Shown: positions 1 through 7,681, numbered from the stretch's first letter. The stretch: DNA of 15,273 nucleotides from GCA-2697345 sp049602715 (GCA_049602715.1 JBMYRX010000045.1:1-15273), one strand, 5' to 3'. Notes: generated from the letters alone by a model not told the origin. Translations and numbers: made by a program.

Positions 1-657
1 GCTATCTTGTACGCCCTTGTTACGTATAAGTTCTCCGCTTGGAAAACCAAACGCGACCTCGATAAAAATTCAAATAAACTTGATGATACGCAGTTAAAAA
101 ATCTTAACACAAAAATGGCTAAAGCTCTCGATCTCCCAGATATAAAAGTAAATGTTTATGAAATTTCACCAATAAATGGTTTAGCTGCGCCTGATGGTAG
201 GATATTTATCACTAGAGGATTCATCGATAAATATATTTCCGGAGAAGTTTCTGCGGAAGAGATGGCATCAGTAATCGCACATGAAATAGGGCATGTTGCC
301 TTAGGTCATACTAGAAAACGTTTGATTGACTTTTCAGGCCAGAATGTAGTCAGGGTTTTGCTAACATCAGTTTTAGGTCGTCTAATACCTGGAGTCGGTA
401 TTTGGATAGCTAACTCAATTACTACTCTGCTTGCTGCAAAACTTTCTCGAAATGATGAATATGAAGCAGACGCCTATGCTTCAGCATTATTAATTAAGTC
501 AGGTATTGGAACAGCTCCTCAAATAAAGTTATTTGAGAAATTAGAAAAATTGACCAATAGTTCCTCCAGTGGTGCTCCAGCCTGGCTATTAAGCCATCCA
601 AAAACATTAGACAGAATCACTGCCATCAAAAAAAATGAACTTAAATGGAAGAAATAA
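1..657 (+). CDS. M48 family zinc metalloprotease, 5' end cut by window edge
   Basis: The reading frame is open from base 1, so the true start lies upstream. The TTG at 7 only looks like a start, and the visible protein is a C-terminal fragment of 218 codons. The zinc site HEIGH is encoded at 280-294, within VIAHEIGHVALGH. The third ligand is expected in the later EYEAD motif (about 460-480), and a LSHP...R motif typical of M48 enzymes follows near the C-terminus. The first visible residues (AILYALV) are hydrophobic and could be the end of a membrane anchor. M48 proteins of this size are membrane-bound or periplasmic metallopeptidases involved in protein quality control (Ste24/HtpX/BepA relatives); which subgroup cannot be told from this fragment. 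It ends 2 bases from the convergent PIN gene, leaving no room for a terminator between them. Confidence 0.9.
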   Translation, partial: AILYALVTYKFSAWKTKRDLDKNSNKLDDTQLKNLNTKMAKALDLPDIKVNVYEISPINGLAAPDGRIFITRGFIDKYISGEVSAEEMASVIAHEIGHVALGHTRKRLIDFSGQNVVRVLLTSVLGRLIPGVGIWIANSITTLLAAKLSRNDEYEADAYASALLIKSGIGTAPQIKLFEKLEKLTNSSSSGAPAWLLSHPKTLDRITAIKKNELKWKK

Positions 658-659
658 TT

Positions 660-1202
660 CTATTTAAGGATGAGTTTTCCTATACCTGGCAAGTTTGCCT
701 TTTTTAAAACTCCTTTCAAAGGAAAATTCAAATTCGTTTTACTCTTTAAGGTATTATAAACATCAATTATTTCATTCAATATTACATCAGGGTATTCTTT
801 CCAAAGCTGTTTTAATAATTCATCTGGCGTGAGTCTACCAATACTATATTTTGAAAGAATTGATTTCGGAAAATCTTTGTTATTCAAGGTCAGAATCACA
901 TCTGATTTTGAGAAAATAGCTGTAGCGAGAACATGAACATCATTTGAATCTGGTAGCCATAAATCGTCTATTTTGGAATTTTCAATTAAGTATAAGGACT
1001 CTGCCCACTGGAGTTTGATCAATGCGATTTCACTTCCAACTTGATCTTTTTGAACTGGACCCAACTGACTAACAACATATCTCCATTCATCCAAAATAGT
1101 ATTTGACCACACAGGTAAAAATAATTTATGCGTGGCGATACGCAATAACACCTCTCTCAAAAAAGTAGGGTATAAAACACAAGTATCAAAAACGACCTTC
1201 AA
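660..1202 (-). CDS. PIN-domain protein (putative ribonuclease)
   Basis: 180 residues. The N-terminus (KVVFDTCVLYP) is the first strand of a PIN fold with its acidic residue D6. Further acidic candidates are E39 (ILDEW), D88 (SNDVHVLATA) and D101/D110 (DVILTLNNKDF), together matching the four-acid metal site of PIN nucleases. It resembles a conserved stand-alone PIN family of Alphaproteobacteria more than typical VapC toxins, which are about 130-140 residues and sit beside an antitoxin. No antitoxin-like gene is adjacent. The start is TTG: an in-frame TGA lies two codons upstream, and the FDTCVLYP strand begins only four residues later. GAG and GAAG stretches precede the TTG. It lies 17 bases downstream of the aldolase gene on the same strand and is probably co-transcribed. 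The RNA target is unknown. Confidence 0.85.
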   Translation of the reverse strand: MKVVFDTCVLYPTFLREVLLRIATHKLFLPVWSNTILDEWRYVVSQLGPVQKDQVGSEIALIKLQWAESLYLIENSKIDDLWLPDSNDVHVLATAIFSKSDVILTLNNKDFPKSILSKYSIGRLTPDELLKQLWKEYPDVILNEIIDVYNTLKSKTNLNFPLKGVLKKANLPGIGKLILK

Positions 1203-1219
1203 ACTTCACTCATTAATGT

Positions 1220-1984
1220 TTAATTAAGTTCTTTAAAGTCGTGAGTTGCTTTCTGTGCCCCGCTCATGATCCATGCATGCTCTGATCCTAGGACATACGT
1301 TGTAAAACCATATTTCTTCCAATCCTTTATTTTCATTATGTCCGTAATAAAAGTAATATAGTTTATCTTATTTCTCGCCGCAGCTTCACCCACTTTCTCC
1401 ATAGCATCAACTAAAAAGTGCGAATCCAAGTCTGTTTGACCATAAGAAAGAGACAAGTCTGAGGGGCCCAGAAACACAGCGTCCAATCCTTTCACTGCTG
1501 CGATTTCATTAATTGAATCAACACCCGAAACTTCCTCTATTTGAGCAATCACTACTGTCCTGTTTTTTGCTTCGCTCATTACATCTGACATAGGTTTTGA
1601 TATTCTTCCAGCAGACCTAGTACCACCCGCGTAGCCTCTTCCCCCAGGACCATAATGTGACGCTCTAACAATTTCTTCTGCTTTTAAAACACTATCAACA
1701 TGTGGAACAACAATACCTGTAGCTCCAGAGTCAAGGACTTTTAAAATTTCTGAATGACTAGAGTTTGGAACTCGAACTAATATCGGGAAATCAAGCGCTC
1801 TACCAACTGCAAGACAACTGTCTATTCGAGATCTATCAAAGGGAAAATGTTCAGAGTCTAAAATTATGAAATCTAAACCAGACACAGCTAGTATCTCGAC
1901 CATCTCTATAGAAGGTGTCCTAACAAATGTTCCGAGTAATGGTACTTGTTTCTCCATCTTAGTTTTTAGACTTTCATTTTCCAT
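1220..1984 (-). CDS. HpcH/HpaI-type class II aldolase
   Basis: 254 residues, the usual length of the family. These metal-dependent pyruvate aldolases cleave or form 4-hydroxy-2-oxo acids (HpaI: 4-hydroxy-2-oxoheptanedioate; RhmA: 2-keto-3-deoxy-rhamnonate). Visible motifs, in order, are DSEHFPFD (His46), LVRVP (Arg71), QIEE (Glu150, metal ligand) and GPSDLS (Asp176, metal ligand). From memory of E. coli HpaI these correspond to His45, Arg70, Glu149 and Asp175, so the active site is intact. The usual YPP.G.RG segment reads YGPGGRGYAGG. The annotated ATG has a GGAG site. A second in-frame ATG at residue 10 (MEKQVPLLGTF) fits family N-termini better and may be the ancestral start, because residues 1-9 lie in a tandem duplication. 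The gene is 15 bases downstream of the PuuD-type gene. The substrate cannot be assigned. Confidence 0.88.
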   Translation of the reverse strand: MENESLKTKMEKQVPLLGTFVRTPSIEMVEILAVSGLDFIILDSEHFPFDRSRIDSCLAVGRALDFPILVRVPNSSHSEILKVLDSGATGIVVPHVDSVLKAEEIVRASHYGPGGRGYAGGTRSAGRISKPMSDVMSEAKNRTVVIAQIEEVSGVDSINEIAAVKGLDAVFLGPSDLSLSYGQTDLDSHFLVDAMEKVGEAAARNKINYITFITDIMKIKDWKKYGFTTYVLGSEHAWIMSGAQKATHDFKELN

Positions 1985-2027
1985 TCTCTTTTCTCCATCT
2001 TAGTTTTTTTTATTTTTCCATTCCCTT
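1949..2027. repeat. Imperfect tandem duplication across the puuD-type/aldolase gene junction
   Basis: The 19-base string TTTCTCCATCTTAGTTTTT occurs at 1949-1967 and exactly again at 1990-2008, a period of 41 bases. The similarity continues past the exact match: TCATTTTCCATTCTCTT in one copy against TTATTTTTCCATTCCCTT in the other, after a short indel. One copy holds the last codons and stop of the PuuD-type gene; the other holds the first codons of the aldolase gene. This looks like a local tandem duplication that created extra start-region sequence. Confidence 0.8.
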
Positions 2028-2755
2028 AACGCTTCTCCGAAAGCAGTGAATAATTTAAGAGAAGTAGCATCATCCATAGCCCGATACTCTGGGTGCCACT
2101 GTACTGACATTGTAAAACCAGGGGAGTCCTTGACATAAATAGCTTCTGGTGTCCCATCTTTTGAATATCCATCAATACAAATACGAGAGCCTGGCTCTTT
2201 AATACCCTGACCATGCAAAGAATTGGTAATTACTGAGTTCGCTCCAAATAACTTACTAAATGGCCCACCCTTTGTAAATTTTACCTCATGCCTAGGAGCA
2301 AACTTCTCTTCAATTGTACCTTCAGGCGGCATACGGTGATTCATTCTTCCGGGAAGTTCCCTAATTTCCGGGTGCAAGGATCCACCCATTGCCACATTTA
2401 CCTCTTGAAAACCTCGACATATACCAAAGAAAGGCTGGCCACGCTCAACACACGCTTTAACCAAAGGCAATGCTATAGAATCTCGATGTCTATCGAAATC
2501 TCCATGCGCAGGTGTTTCTAATTCACCATATTCTGCCGGGTGAACATTAGGTCGACCACCGGTCAATAAAAACCCGTCACAAATTTCTAATAGTTCATTT
2601 ACACTCAAAAGCTCCGGGTTTGCTGGGAAAATTAAGGGTATTGCTTTCGAAGCACCAGAAATCGCTTCTGCATTCATTTTACCGCTACCGTCAACCTCAT
2701 ATTGATTATTAACAACTGCAGTATTACTAATTATGCCAACAACAGGCCGGATCAT
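2000..2755 (-). CDS. PuuD-type gamma-glutamyl hydrolase / class I glutamine amidotransferase-like (peptidase C26)
   Basis: 251 residues. The cysteine nucleophile elbow is FFGICRGFQE (Cys113), and the rest of the triad is in VQWHPEY (His221, Glu223). NSLHGQ and GTPEAIYV are further family motifs, with TGG.PNV near residue 65. The closest described enzymes are gamma-glutamyl-GABA hydrolase PuuD of putrescine catabolism and related gamma-glutamyl hydrolases that free an amine or amino acid from a glutamyl conjugate in the cytosol. No PuuA-, PuuB- or PuuC-like gene is in the window, so a role in putrescine breakdown is not shown. The ATG is preceded by AAGGA at a spacing of 8 bases. It is the first gene of a tight leftward group with the aldolase and PIN genes. 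Its last codons are part of a tandem duplication. Confidence 0.87.
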   Translation of the reverse strand: MIRPVVGIISNTAVVNNQYEVDGSGKMNAEAISGASKAIPLIFPANPELLSVNELLEICDGFLLTGGRPNVHPAEYGELETPAHGDFDRHRDSIALPLVKACVERGQPFFGICRGFQEVNVAMGGSLHPEIRELPGRMNHRMPPEGTIEEKFAPRHEVKFTKGGPFSKLFGANSVITNSLHGQGIKEPGSRICIDGYSKDGTPEAIYVKDSPGFTMSVQWHPEYRAMDDATSLKLFTAFGEALREWKNKKN

Positions 2756-2786
2756 TTATGTTTTCCTTAAACTATTCTCTTTTTAA

Positions 2787-2816
2787 ATTATATTTGAACC
2801 CAATATTCAATATGAA
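2787..2816 (-). promoter_or_regulatory. Predicted sigma-70-like promoter of the puuD-type/aldolase/PIN group
   Basis: On the minus strand a perfect -10 box TATAAT occupies 2787-2792. A weak -35 match TTCATA lies at 2811-2816, giving an 18-base spacer. The -10 lies about 31 bases upstream of the ATG at 2755, implying a short leader of about 25 bases. It lies in the 98-base gap after the GlcG-type gene, the only sizeable gap in the leftward group. The region is AT-rich, so chance matches are likely. Inference only. Confidence 0.4.
2794..2810. promoter_or_regulatory. Inverted repeat TTGAA-N7-TTCAA, candidate operator
   Basis: The 17-base sequence TTGAACCCAATATTCAA has perfect 5-base arms (2794-2798 and 2806-2810). 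It fills most of the spacer between the predicted -35 and -10 boxes of the leftward group. A protein bound here would block RNA polymerase, so it could be a repressor site. No regulator gene is nearby, and short AT-rich dyads are common by chance. Confidence 0.3.
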
Positions 2817-2853
2817 ATCTCTTTATTTTGATTTTACATTGACCATAGTGTAA

Positions 2854-3282
2854 TCAACTTTCGGGAACCAAGCCAGCGAATGAGATACCATAATTAGCAG
2901 TTATGGCATCATTTTCAGAAGTATCACCAGTGACACCAACTGCACCAATTACTGAACCTTTCTTATCCCTAACTAAGACGCCTCCGGGCACCGGAATTAC
3001 TTTTCCCTCAAATAAACCGTTAACAGCACTCATGAAATAAGCCTGAGATTCGGCTCTAGCCATTTGAGATGATCCAGACATACCCAGCATAATCGAACCA
3101 TAAGCTTTCGCTCGTGCGATATCAAATCGTCCAGGACTTGCATTGTCCTCCCTTTCAAAAGCTAACACGTGGCCTCCTGAGTCTAGAACAATAACTGATA
3201 AAGGCTTTAGTTTTAACTCCCGACCTTTTTTAATCGTATTACGAATAATGACTTTAGCTTTATTCAAAGTTATCGACGCCAT
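2854..3282 (-). CDS. GlcG/HbpS-type protein (DUF336 family)
   Basis: 142 residues, the standard length. Family features visible are LDSGGHVLAFERED (about 34-47), the ARAKAYGSIMLG helix, the glycine-rich VIPVPGGVLVRD and the closing GAVGVTGDTSENDA segment. The family includes GlcG of glycolate loci, the extracellular haem sensor HbpS, and many proteins encoded beside catabolic dehydrogenases and aldolases. Its biochemical role is mostly unknown. No signal peptide is seen, so a cytosolic location is likely. The ATG has AGAGGA at a spacing of 7 bases. It is divergent from pepN and lies 98 bases upstream of the PuuD-type gene on the same strand, so it may lead the operon or form its own unit. No glycolate oxidase genes (glcDEF) are present in the window. 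Confidence 0.85.
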   Translation of the reverse strand: MASITLNKAKVIIRNTIKKGRELKLKPLSVIVLDSGGHVLAFEREDNASPGRFDIARAKAYGSIMLGMSGSSQMARAESQAYFMSAVNGLFEGKVIPVPGGVLVRDKKGSVIGAVGVTGDTSENDAITANYGISFAGLVPES

Positions 3283-3448
3283 TTTATATCCTCTTAGATA
3301 GATTTAACTATAATTTTATTAAATTAGACATATTTTCTGATCACATATTACCGAATTATAATTTAGATAATATAAAGTCACTTTGAGTCTTACTATGGTC
3401 GAAAGAACACTTTACAACAACCAAATATAGAAATTTTGGGTTAATTAA
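3283..3448. promoter_or_regulatory. Divergent intergenic region between the glcG-type gene and pepN
   Basis: This 166-base, very AT-rich gap must hold promoters for both directions. Rightward, TATAAT at 3357-3362 is the best -10 candidate for pepN, leaving a leader of about 85 bases, but no good -35 lies 16-18 bases upstream. Leftward, TATAGT (minus strand, 3307-3312) could be a -10 for the glcG-type gene, also without a clear -35. The pepN ribosome site is weak (GGG nine bases before the ATG). No riboswitch-like structure or gene was seen. Confidence 0.35.
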
Positions 3449-5995
3449 ATGAAAACTAAAAATAATAATAAAAACTTTCTAAAAAATTATAGAGTACCAA
3501 ATTTTCTTATAGATGATGTATATCTAAACTTTGTTTTGCTACCGACAAAAACTGTTGTGAAAAGCAAGATTAAATTCAAAATTAACCCGGAAGCAGAAAA
3601 TACTGATTTTTATTTGCTGGGGGAAAACCTAAAATTGATGGTAGCAAAAATTGATGGTGACGTAGTTTATCCAAAGTTTACATCAAACGGCATTACTCTA
3701 GATGTACCCAATACCCCATTTGTTTGGGAGGCAGAGGTTGAAATAAATCCTAAAGCTAACACCTTACTTGAGGGTTTATATATCTCTGGAGATATATATA
3801 CCACGCAGTGTGAAGCCGAAGGTTTTAGGAGAATAACATATTATCCGGATCGCCCAGATATTTTAACGACCTTCACAGTAAGAATAGAGAGCGACAAACC
3901 TGTTTTATTGTCAAACGGAAATCTAATAAACTCGGGTCCAGGATTTGCAGAATGGCATGATCCATGGCCAAAGCCATCCTATCTTTTTGCACTAGTTGCA
4001 GGGGATTTGGTTAAATATTCTGACCATTTCTTAAGTCAGTCGGGAAAAATAATTGACCTTAACATATGGGTAAGAAAAGGTGATGAGTCAAAATGCTGGT
4101 TTGCTATGGAATCACTCAAGAAAGCCATGAAATGGGACGAAAAAACCTATGGTCTCGAATATGATCTAAATCTTTTTAATATAGTAGCCATAGATGATTT
4201 CAATATGGGTGCTATGGAGAATAAGGGGTTAAATATATTTAATTCTGCGGCTGTTTTAGCTACTCCCGAGACAGCAACAGACATGAACTATGAGAGGATA
4301 GAATCAATTATTGCGCACGAATATTTTCATAACTGGACTGGCAATAGAGTCACATGTCGAGACTGGTTCCAATTATGCTTGAAAGAAGGTTTAACGGTAT
4401 TTCGCGATCAACAGTTTACCTCTGATACGCGATCCGAAGTTATCAAGAGAATCAGTGATGTCAAAGATCTGAGATCACGCCAATTTAGAGAAGACTCTGG
4501 GCCCTTAGCACATCCAGTGAGGCCTGAAGAATTTGTTGAAATCAACAATTTTTATACTGCTACAATATATGAAAAAGGTGCCGAAATAATAAGCATGCTT
4601 AAATTGTTAGTGGGAGATAGGGATTATTATAAAGCGGTCAGGTTATACTTCTCTAGACATGATGGCGAAGCCTGCACAATTGAGGACTGGCTAAGTTGCT
4701 TCGAGGATACGACTGAACGTAATTTAACCCAATTTAAGTTATGGTATCAAAGTATCGGAACGCCAGAAATTCACGTGAAAGAAACCTACATTAATAATAC
4801 CTTAACGATTACCCTTACTCAACGAAATTCAAAAACCGCTACACCTTATAAAGACCCTTTGCTAATTCCAGTTTCTTTAGGCCTTCTTAATAAAAATGGA
4901 AAAGAAATAATCTCTACAACAATTCTAGAATTCAGTAAGACAAAGCAAGAATTCAAATTTGATAATCTAACCTCAAAACCTATTATATCTCTACTAAGAG
5001 GTTTTTCTGCACCTGTTATACTTAAGCACTCAAGACCTCTGGAAGAATATGCTTTTTTACTTAATAATGACACAGACGCGTTCAATAAGTGGGAATCAAG
5101 CAGAATACTTTGTTTGAAAATTTTAACTTCTGTTGGGCAAACTAAGGCCGACGCAAGTAAACTGTATCTATCCGCAATAGGTAAAATAGCAAATAATTTT
5201 AATATAGAACCAGGGCTCAAGGCTCTACTACTTACTATACCTACTCAAGAGGACGTTACTAAAGAACTAGTAAGGTTTGGTAAAAAAATTGATCCTGATA
5301 AAATTTTTAAATCTATTAAAGAGTTTGAAATAGCACTGGCTGATCACTTGGATAGCAATCTAATGACATTATATTCCGATAACTTTGTATCTGGGTCTTA
5401 CAACTCAAATGCAATAGATGATGGTAAAAGAGCGCTAAGATCCGTTATATTAAAATTGATATCTTGTAGAGACTCAGGGAAAACTGCAGAGATACAATTC
5501 GAGCAATCTAACACTATGCAAGAGCAATTAAGCGCGCTTGGTTGCTTGGTCGAATTCGGAAAACCTAATATCCATCTTCAAAAATTTTTTATGCAATGGC
5601 AAAATGAACGTTTAGTCATCGACAAATGGTTTGCAATTCAAATTGTTCGAAGTCACCCTAATGATACAATAAACAAAATAGATGCCTTAACCAAACATCC
5701 ATTATTTGATATGCTAAACCCAAATCGCTTTCGAGCCGTATTTGGATCATTAATTGCAAACTCTGTAGCTTTTCATCAAGAATCGGGGATCGGTTACGCA
5801 AAGTTAGCAGAGTGGATAATCCAGCTGGACTCCCAAAACCCACAAACCGCTGCTCGTATTTGTACTGCCTTTGACGATTGGTCAATCTATGATAACGCCC
5901 GACAAGAAAAAATTCAGTACGAACTGAAAAAGATTCTGGATCAAAAGAATTTAAGTAAAGATACCACTGATATAATAGTAAGAATTTTAGACTGA
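3449..5995 (+). CDS. pepN: Aminopeptidase N (M1 family, alanyl aminopeptidase)
   Basis: 848 residues, close to the 870 of E. coli PepN. It is a cytosolic zinc aminopeptidase that removes N-terminal residues from peptides late in protein turnover. The substrate-binding motif GAMEN is at 254-258, the zinc motif HEYFH at 290-294 and the third ligand Glu313 in LKEGLTVF, exactly the HExxH-x18-E spacing. The N-terminal beta domain carries the typical YPDRPDILTTF segment (132-142). The C-terminal half is the helical domain of bacterial PepN. The ATG start gives the family N-terminus (YRVPNFLIDDVYL). It is transcribed alone, divergent from the glcG-type gene, with gatB 168 bases downstream. A near-perfect palindrome lies in its early coding region. 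Confidence 0.96.
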   Translation: MKTKNNNKNFLKNYRVPNFLIDDVYLNFVLLPTKTVVKSKIKFKINPEAENTDFYLLGENLKLMVAKIDGDVVYPKFTSNGITLDVPNTPFVWEAEVEINPKANTLLEGLYISGDIYTTQCEAEGFRRITYYPDRPDILTTFTVRIESDKPVLLSNGNLINSGPGFAEWHDPWPKPSYLFALVAGDLVKYSDHFLSQSGKIIDLNIWVRKGDESKCWFAMESLKKAMKWDEKTYGLEYDLNLFNIVAIDDFNMGAMENKGLNIFNSAAVLATPETATDMNYERIESIIAHEYFHNWTGNRVTCRDWFQLCLKEGLTVFRDQQFTSDTRSEVIKRISDVKDLRSRQFREDSGPLAHPVRPEEFVEINNFYTATIYEKGAEIISMLKLLVGDRDYYKAVRLYFSRHDGEACTIEDWLSCFEDTTERNLTQFKLWYQSIGTPEIHVKETYINNTLTITLTQRNSKTATPYKDPLLIPVSLGLLNKNGKEIISTTILEFSKTKQEFKFDNLTSKPIISLLRGFSAPVILKHSRPLEEYAFLLNNDTDAFNKWESSRILCLKILTSVGQTKADASKLYLSAIGKIANNFNIEPGLKALLLTIPTQEDVTKELVRFGKKIDPDKIFKSIKEFEIALADHLDSNLMTLYSDNFVSGSYNSNAIDDGKRALRSVILKLISCRDSGKTAEIQFEQSNTMQEQLSALGCLVEFGKPNIHLQKFFMQWQNERLVIDKWFAIQIVRSHPNDTINKIDALTKHPLFDMLNPNRFRAVFGSLIANSVAFHQESGIGYAKLAEWIIQLDSQNPQTAARICTAFDDWSIYDNARQEKIQYELKKILDQKNLSKDTTDIIVRILD
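3777..3798. repeat. pepN: 22-base near-perfect palindrome inside pepN
   Basis: TATATATCTC at 3777-3786 and its exact reverse complement GAGATATATA at 3789-3798 flank a TG centre. In RNA this could form a 9-base-pair stem with a CUGG loop. It encodes part of LYISGDIYTT of PepN. The TATA-rich arms make chance occurrence plausible, and no function is claimed. Confidence 0.6.
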
Positions 5996-6163
5996 TAAAT
6001 TAGTATACAATGCTTATTCAGTTAGCTTTGGCAAGTATTTCATTATTGTTGTCGAATTGAAAAGAATAAAGAAACGCAACTTATTAAAGATTTTAAAAAA
6101 ATAGCTTTTTTTTTGGGATTGGGGCATGGTATTAAGTACCTAAATATTAAAGAAAGATAGTAT
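5996..6163. other. Intergenic gap between pepN and gatB
   Basis: This 168-base AT-rich stretch holds an A-run followed by a T-run (about 6093-6114) with only TAGC between. It has no GC-rich stem, so it is not a convincing terminator. A small dyad GGTA-TTAAG-TACC lies at 6128-6140, just upstream of gatB. A 16-codon hydrophobic frame at 6010-6060 has no ribosome site. A promoter for gatB is expected here, but no good -35/-10 pair was found. Confidence 0.4.
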
Positions 6164-7681
6164 ATGTTAGACCTTGAATACAAATCTCCAAAAGTTACTG
6201 TTATTTCGGGCACAAAATTTGACTGGGAAATAGTAGTTGGCCTTGAGGTACATGCTCAGGTGTCTTCAGAAGCAAAACTATTCTCTGGTGCCTCAACGTC
6301 ATTTGGAGCCGAACCCAACTCAAACGTAGCATTTGTAGACGCCGGAATGCCAGGAATGCTCCCAGTTATAAATGAGGAGTGCGTTACACTGGCGGTTAAG
6401 ACGGGATTAGGTTTAAAAGCTAAAATTAATTTATATTCAGCGTTTGATCGAAAAAACTACTTCTACCCTGATTTGCCACAGGGTTATCAGATCAGCCAAC
6501 TTTATCATCCTATCGTTGGTGAAGGACAAGTACTTGTGAATTTACAACCAGGAATTGCCAGGGTAGTACGAATTGAACGTATTCATCTTGAACAAGATGC
6601 AGGGAAATCAGTTCACGATCTAGATCCATCCTCTTCCTTTGTTGACCTTAATCGCACAGGAGTCGCGTTGATGGAAATCGTTAGTAAGCCAGATATAAGG
6701 AGCGGTGAAGAAGCAACCGCATATATATCAAAAATTAGACAAATAATGAGATATCTGAATACATGTGACGGTAATATGCAGAATGGTAATCTACGAGCAG
6801 ATGTAAATATTTCTGTCTGCAAGCAAGGCGCGTATGAAAAATACCAGGACACCCAAGACTTCTCATACCTTGGAACGCGATGTGAAATAAAAAATATGAA
6901 TTCACTAAAATTTATCCAACAAGCGATTGATACCGAAGCCCGTCGACAAATTGGCATTTTAGAAGCTGGCGAAACTATCGCCCAAGAGACACGGCTTTAT
7001 GACCCTGATAAAAATGAAACAAGACCCATGAGATCGAAGGAAGAAGCGCAAGACTATAGATACTTTCCCTGCCCCGATCTAATGCCACTGACAATAGACG
7101 AGGCCTGGGTCGACGAAATATCATCCAATTTAATAGAATTGCCTGACGAGAAGCGAAACCGTTTCATCCGTGAATATCTTTTAAGTGAATATGATGCTGA
7201 TGTACTAACAGCTGATTTAGAAACAGCAAACTATTTTGAGAAAGTTGCAAAAAATAGAGATGGGAAAATCTCAGCTAATTGGGTAATTAACGAATTATTT
7301 GGCCGACTAAAAAAAGATAATGATAAAAATATATTGGATAGTCCAATCTCATATGATCAGCTTGGTGGAATAATTGATCTCATAATTAGCGACGAAATTT
7401 CTGGCAAAATAGGTAAAGATCTATTTGAAATAATCTATTTAGAAGGCGGAGTGCCGTCAGAAATAGTAGATCAAAGAGGGATGCGACAGGTTTCTGACAC
7501 ATCAGCTATAGAAAAAGCATTAAATGAAATTATCAGTAACAACCCCAGCCAAGTGGCAAAAGCAAAACATAATCCAAAATTAGCCGGCTGGTTCGTCGGG
7601 CAGGTTATGAAAGCTACTTCTGGTAAGGCCAATCCAAAACTAGTAAATGACCTGGTTCAAGAAAAATTGAGAGATGTATAA
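6164..7681 (+). CDS. gatB: Aspartyl/glutamyl-tRNA amidotransferase subunit B
   Basis: 505 residues, slightly longer than the usual 475-500. GatB is the kinase/transamidase subunit of GatCAB. It activates the acyl group of Glu-tRNA(Gln) or Asp-tRNA(Asn) with ATP, then amidates it using ammonia from GatA. Visible are IVVGLEVHAQ (24-32), KNYFYPDLPQGYQISQ (about 97-112), the HLEQDAGKS segment (141-149) and the GatB signature DLNRTGVALMEIVS (161-174). The C-terminal third is the helical YqeY-like tRNA-binding domain. The start at 6164 gives a short extension before the conserved WEIVVGLE, as in relatives. The upstream GAAAGA is a weak ribosome site. GatC and GatA genes are not adjacent. It is convergent with bolA, 19 bases away. 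Confidence 0.97.
   Translation: MLDLEYKSPKVTVISGTKFDWEIVVGLEVHAQVSSEAKLFSGASTSFGAEPNSNVAFVDAGMPGMLPVINEECVTLAVKTGLGLKAKINLYSAFDRKNYFYPDLPQGYQISQLYHPIVGEGQVLVNLQPGIARVVRIERIHLEQDAGKSVHDLDPSSSFVDLNRTGVALMEIVSKPDIRSGEEATAYISKIRQIMRYLNTCDGNMQNGNLRADVNISVCKQGAYEKYQDTQDFSYLGTRCEIKNMNSLKFIQQAIDTEARRQIGILEAGETIAQETRLYDPDKNETRPMRSKEEAQDYRYFPCPDLMPLTIDEAWVDEISSNLIELPDEKRNRFIREYLLSEYDADVLTADLETANYFEKVAKNRDGKISANWVINELFGRLKKDNDKNILDSPISYDQLGGIIDLIISDEISGKIGKDLFEIIYLEGGVPSEIVDQRGMRQVSDTSAIEKALNEIISNNPSQVAKAKHNPKLAGWFVGQVMKATSGKANPKLVNDLVQEKLRDV

Noticed and set aside
660..1202. Toxin-antitoxin pair based on the PIN domain
   Set aside because: No small antitoxin-like gene lies next to it, and the protein is longer than typical VapC toxins.
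6010..6060. 16-codon hydrophobic frame after pepN
   Set aside because: No ribosome site, very short, and AT-rich DNA readily encodes Leu/Ile/Ser runs.
6093..6114. A-run/T-run as a rho-independent terminator after pepN
   Set aside because: There is no GC-containing stem before the T-run; symmetric A/T runs alone are weak evidence in AT-rich DNA.
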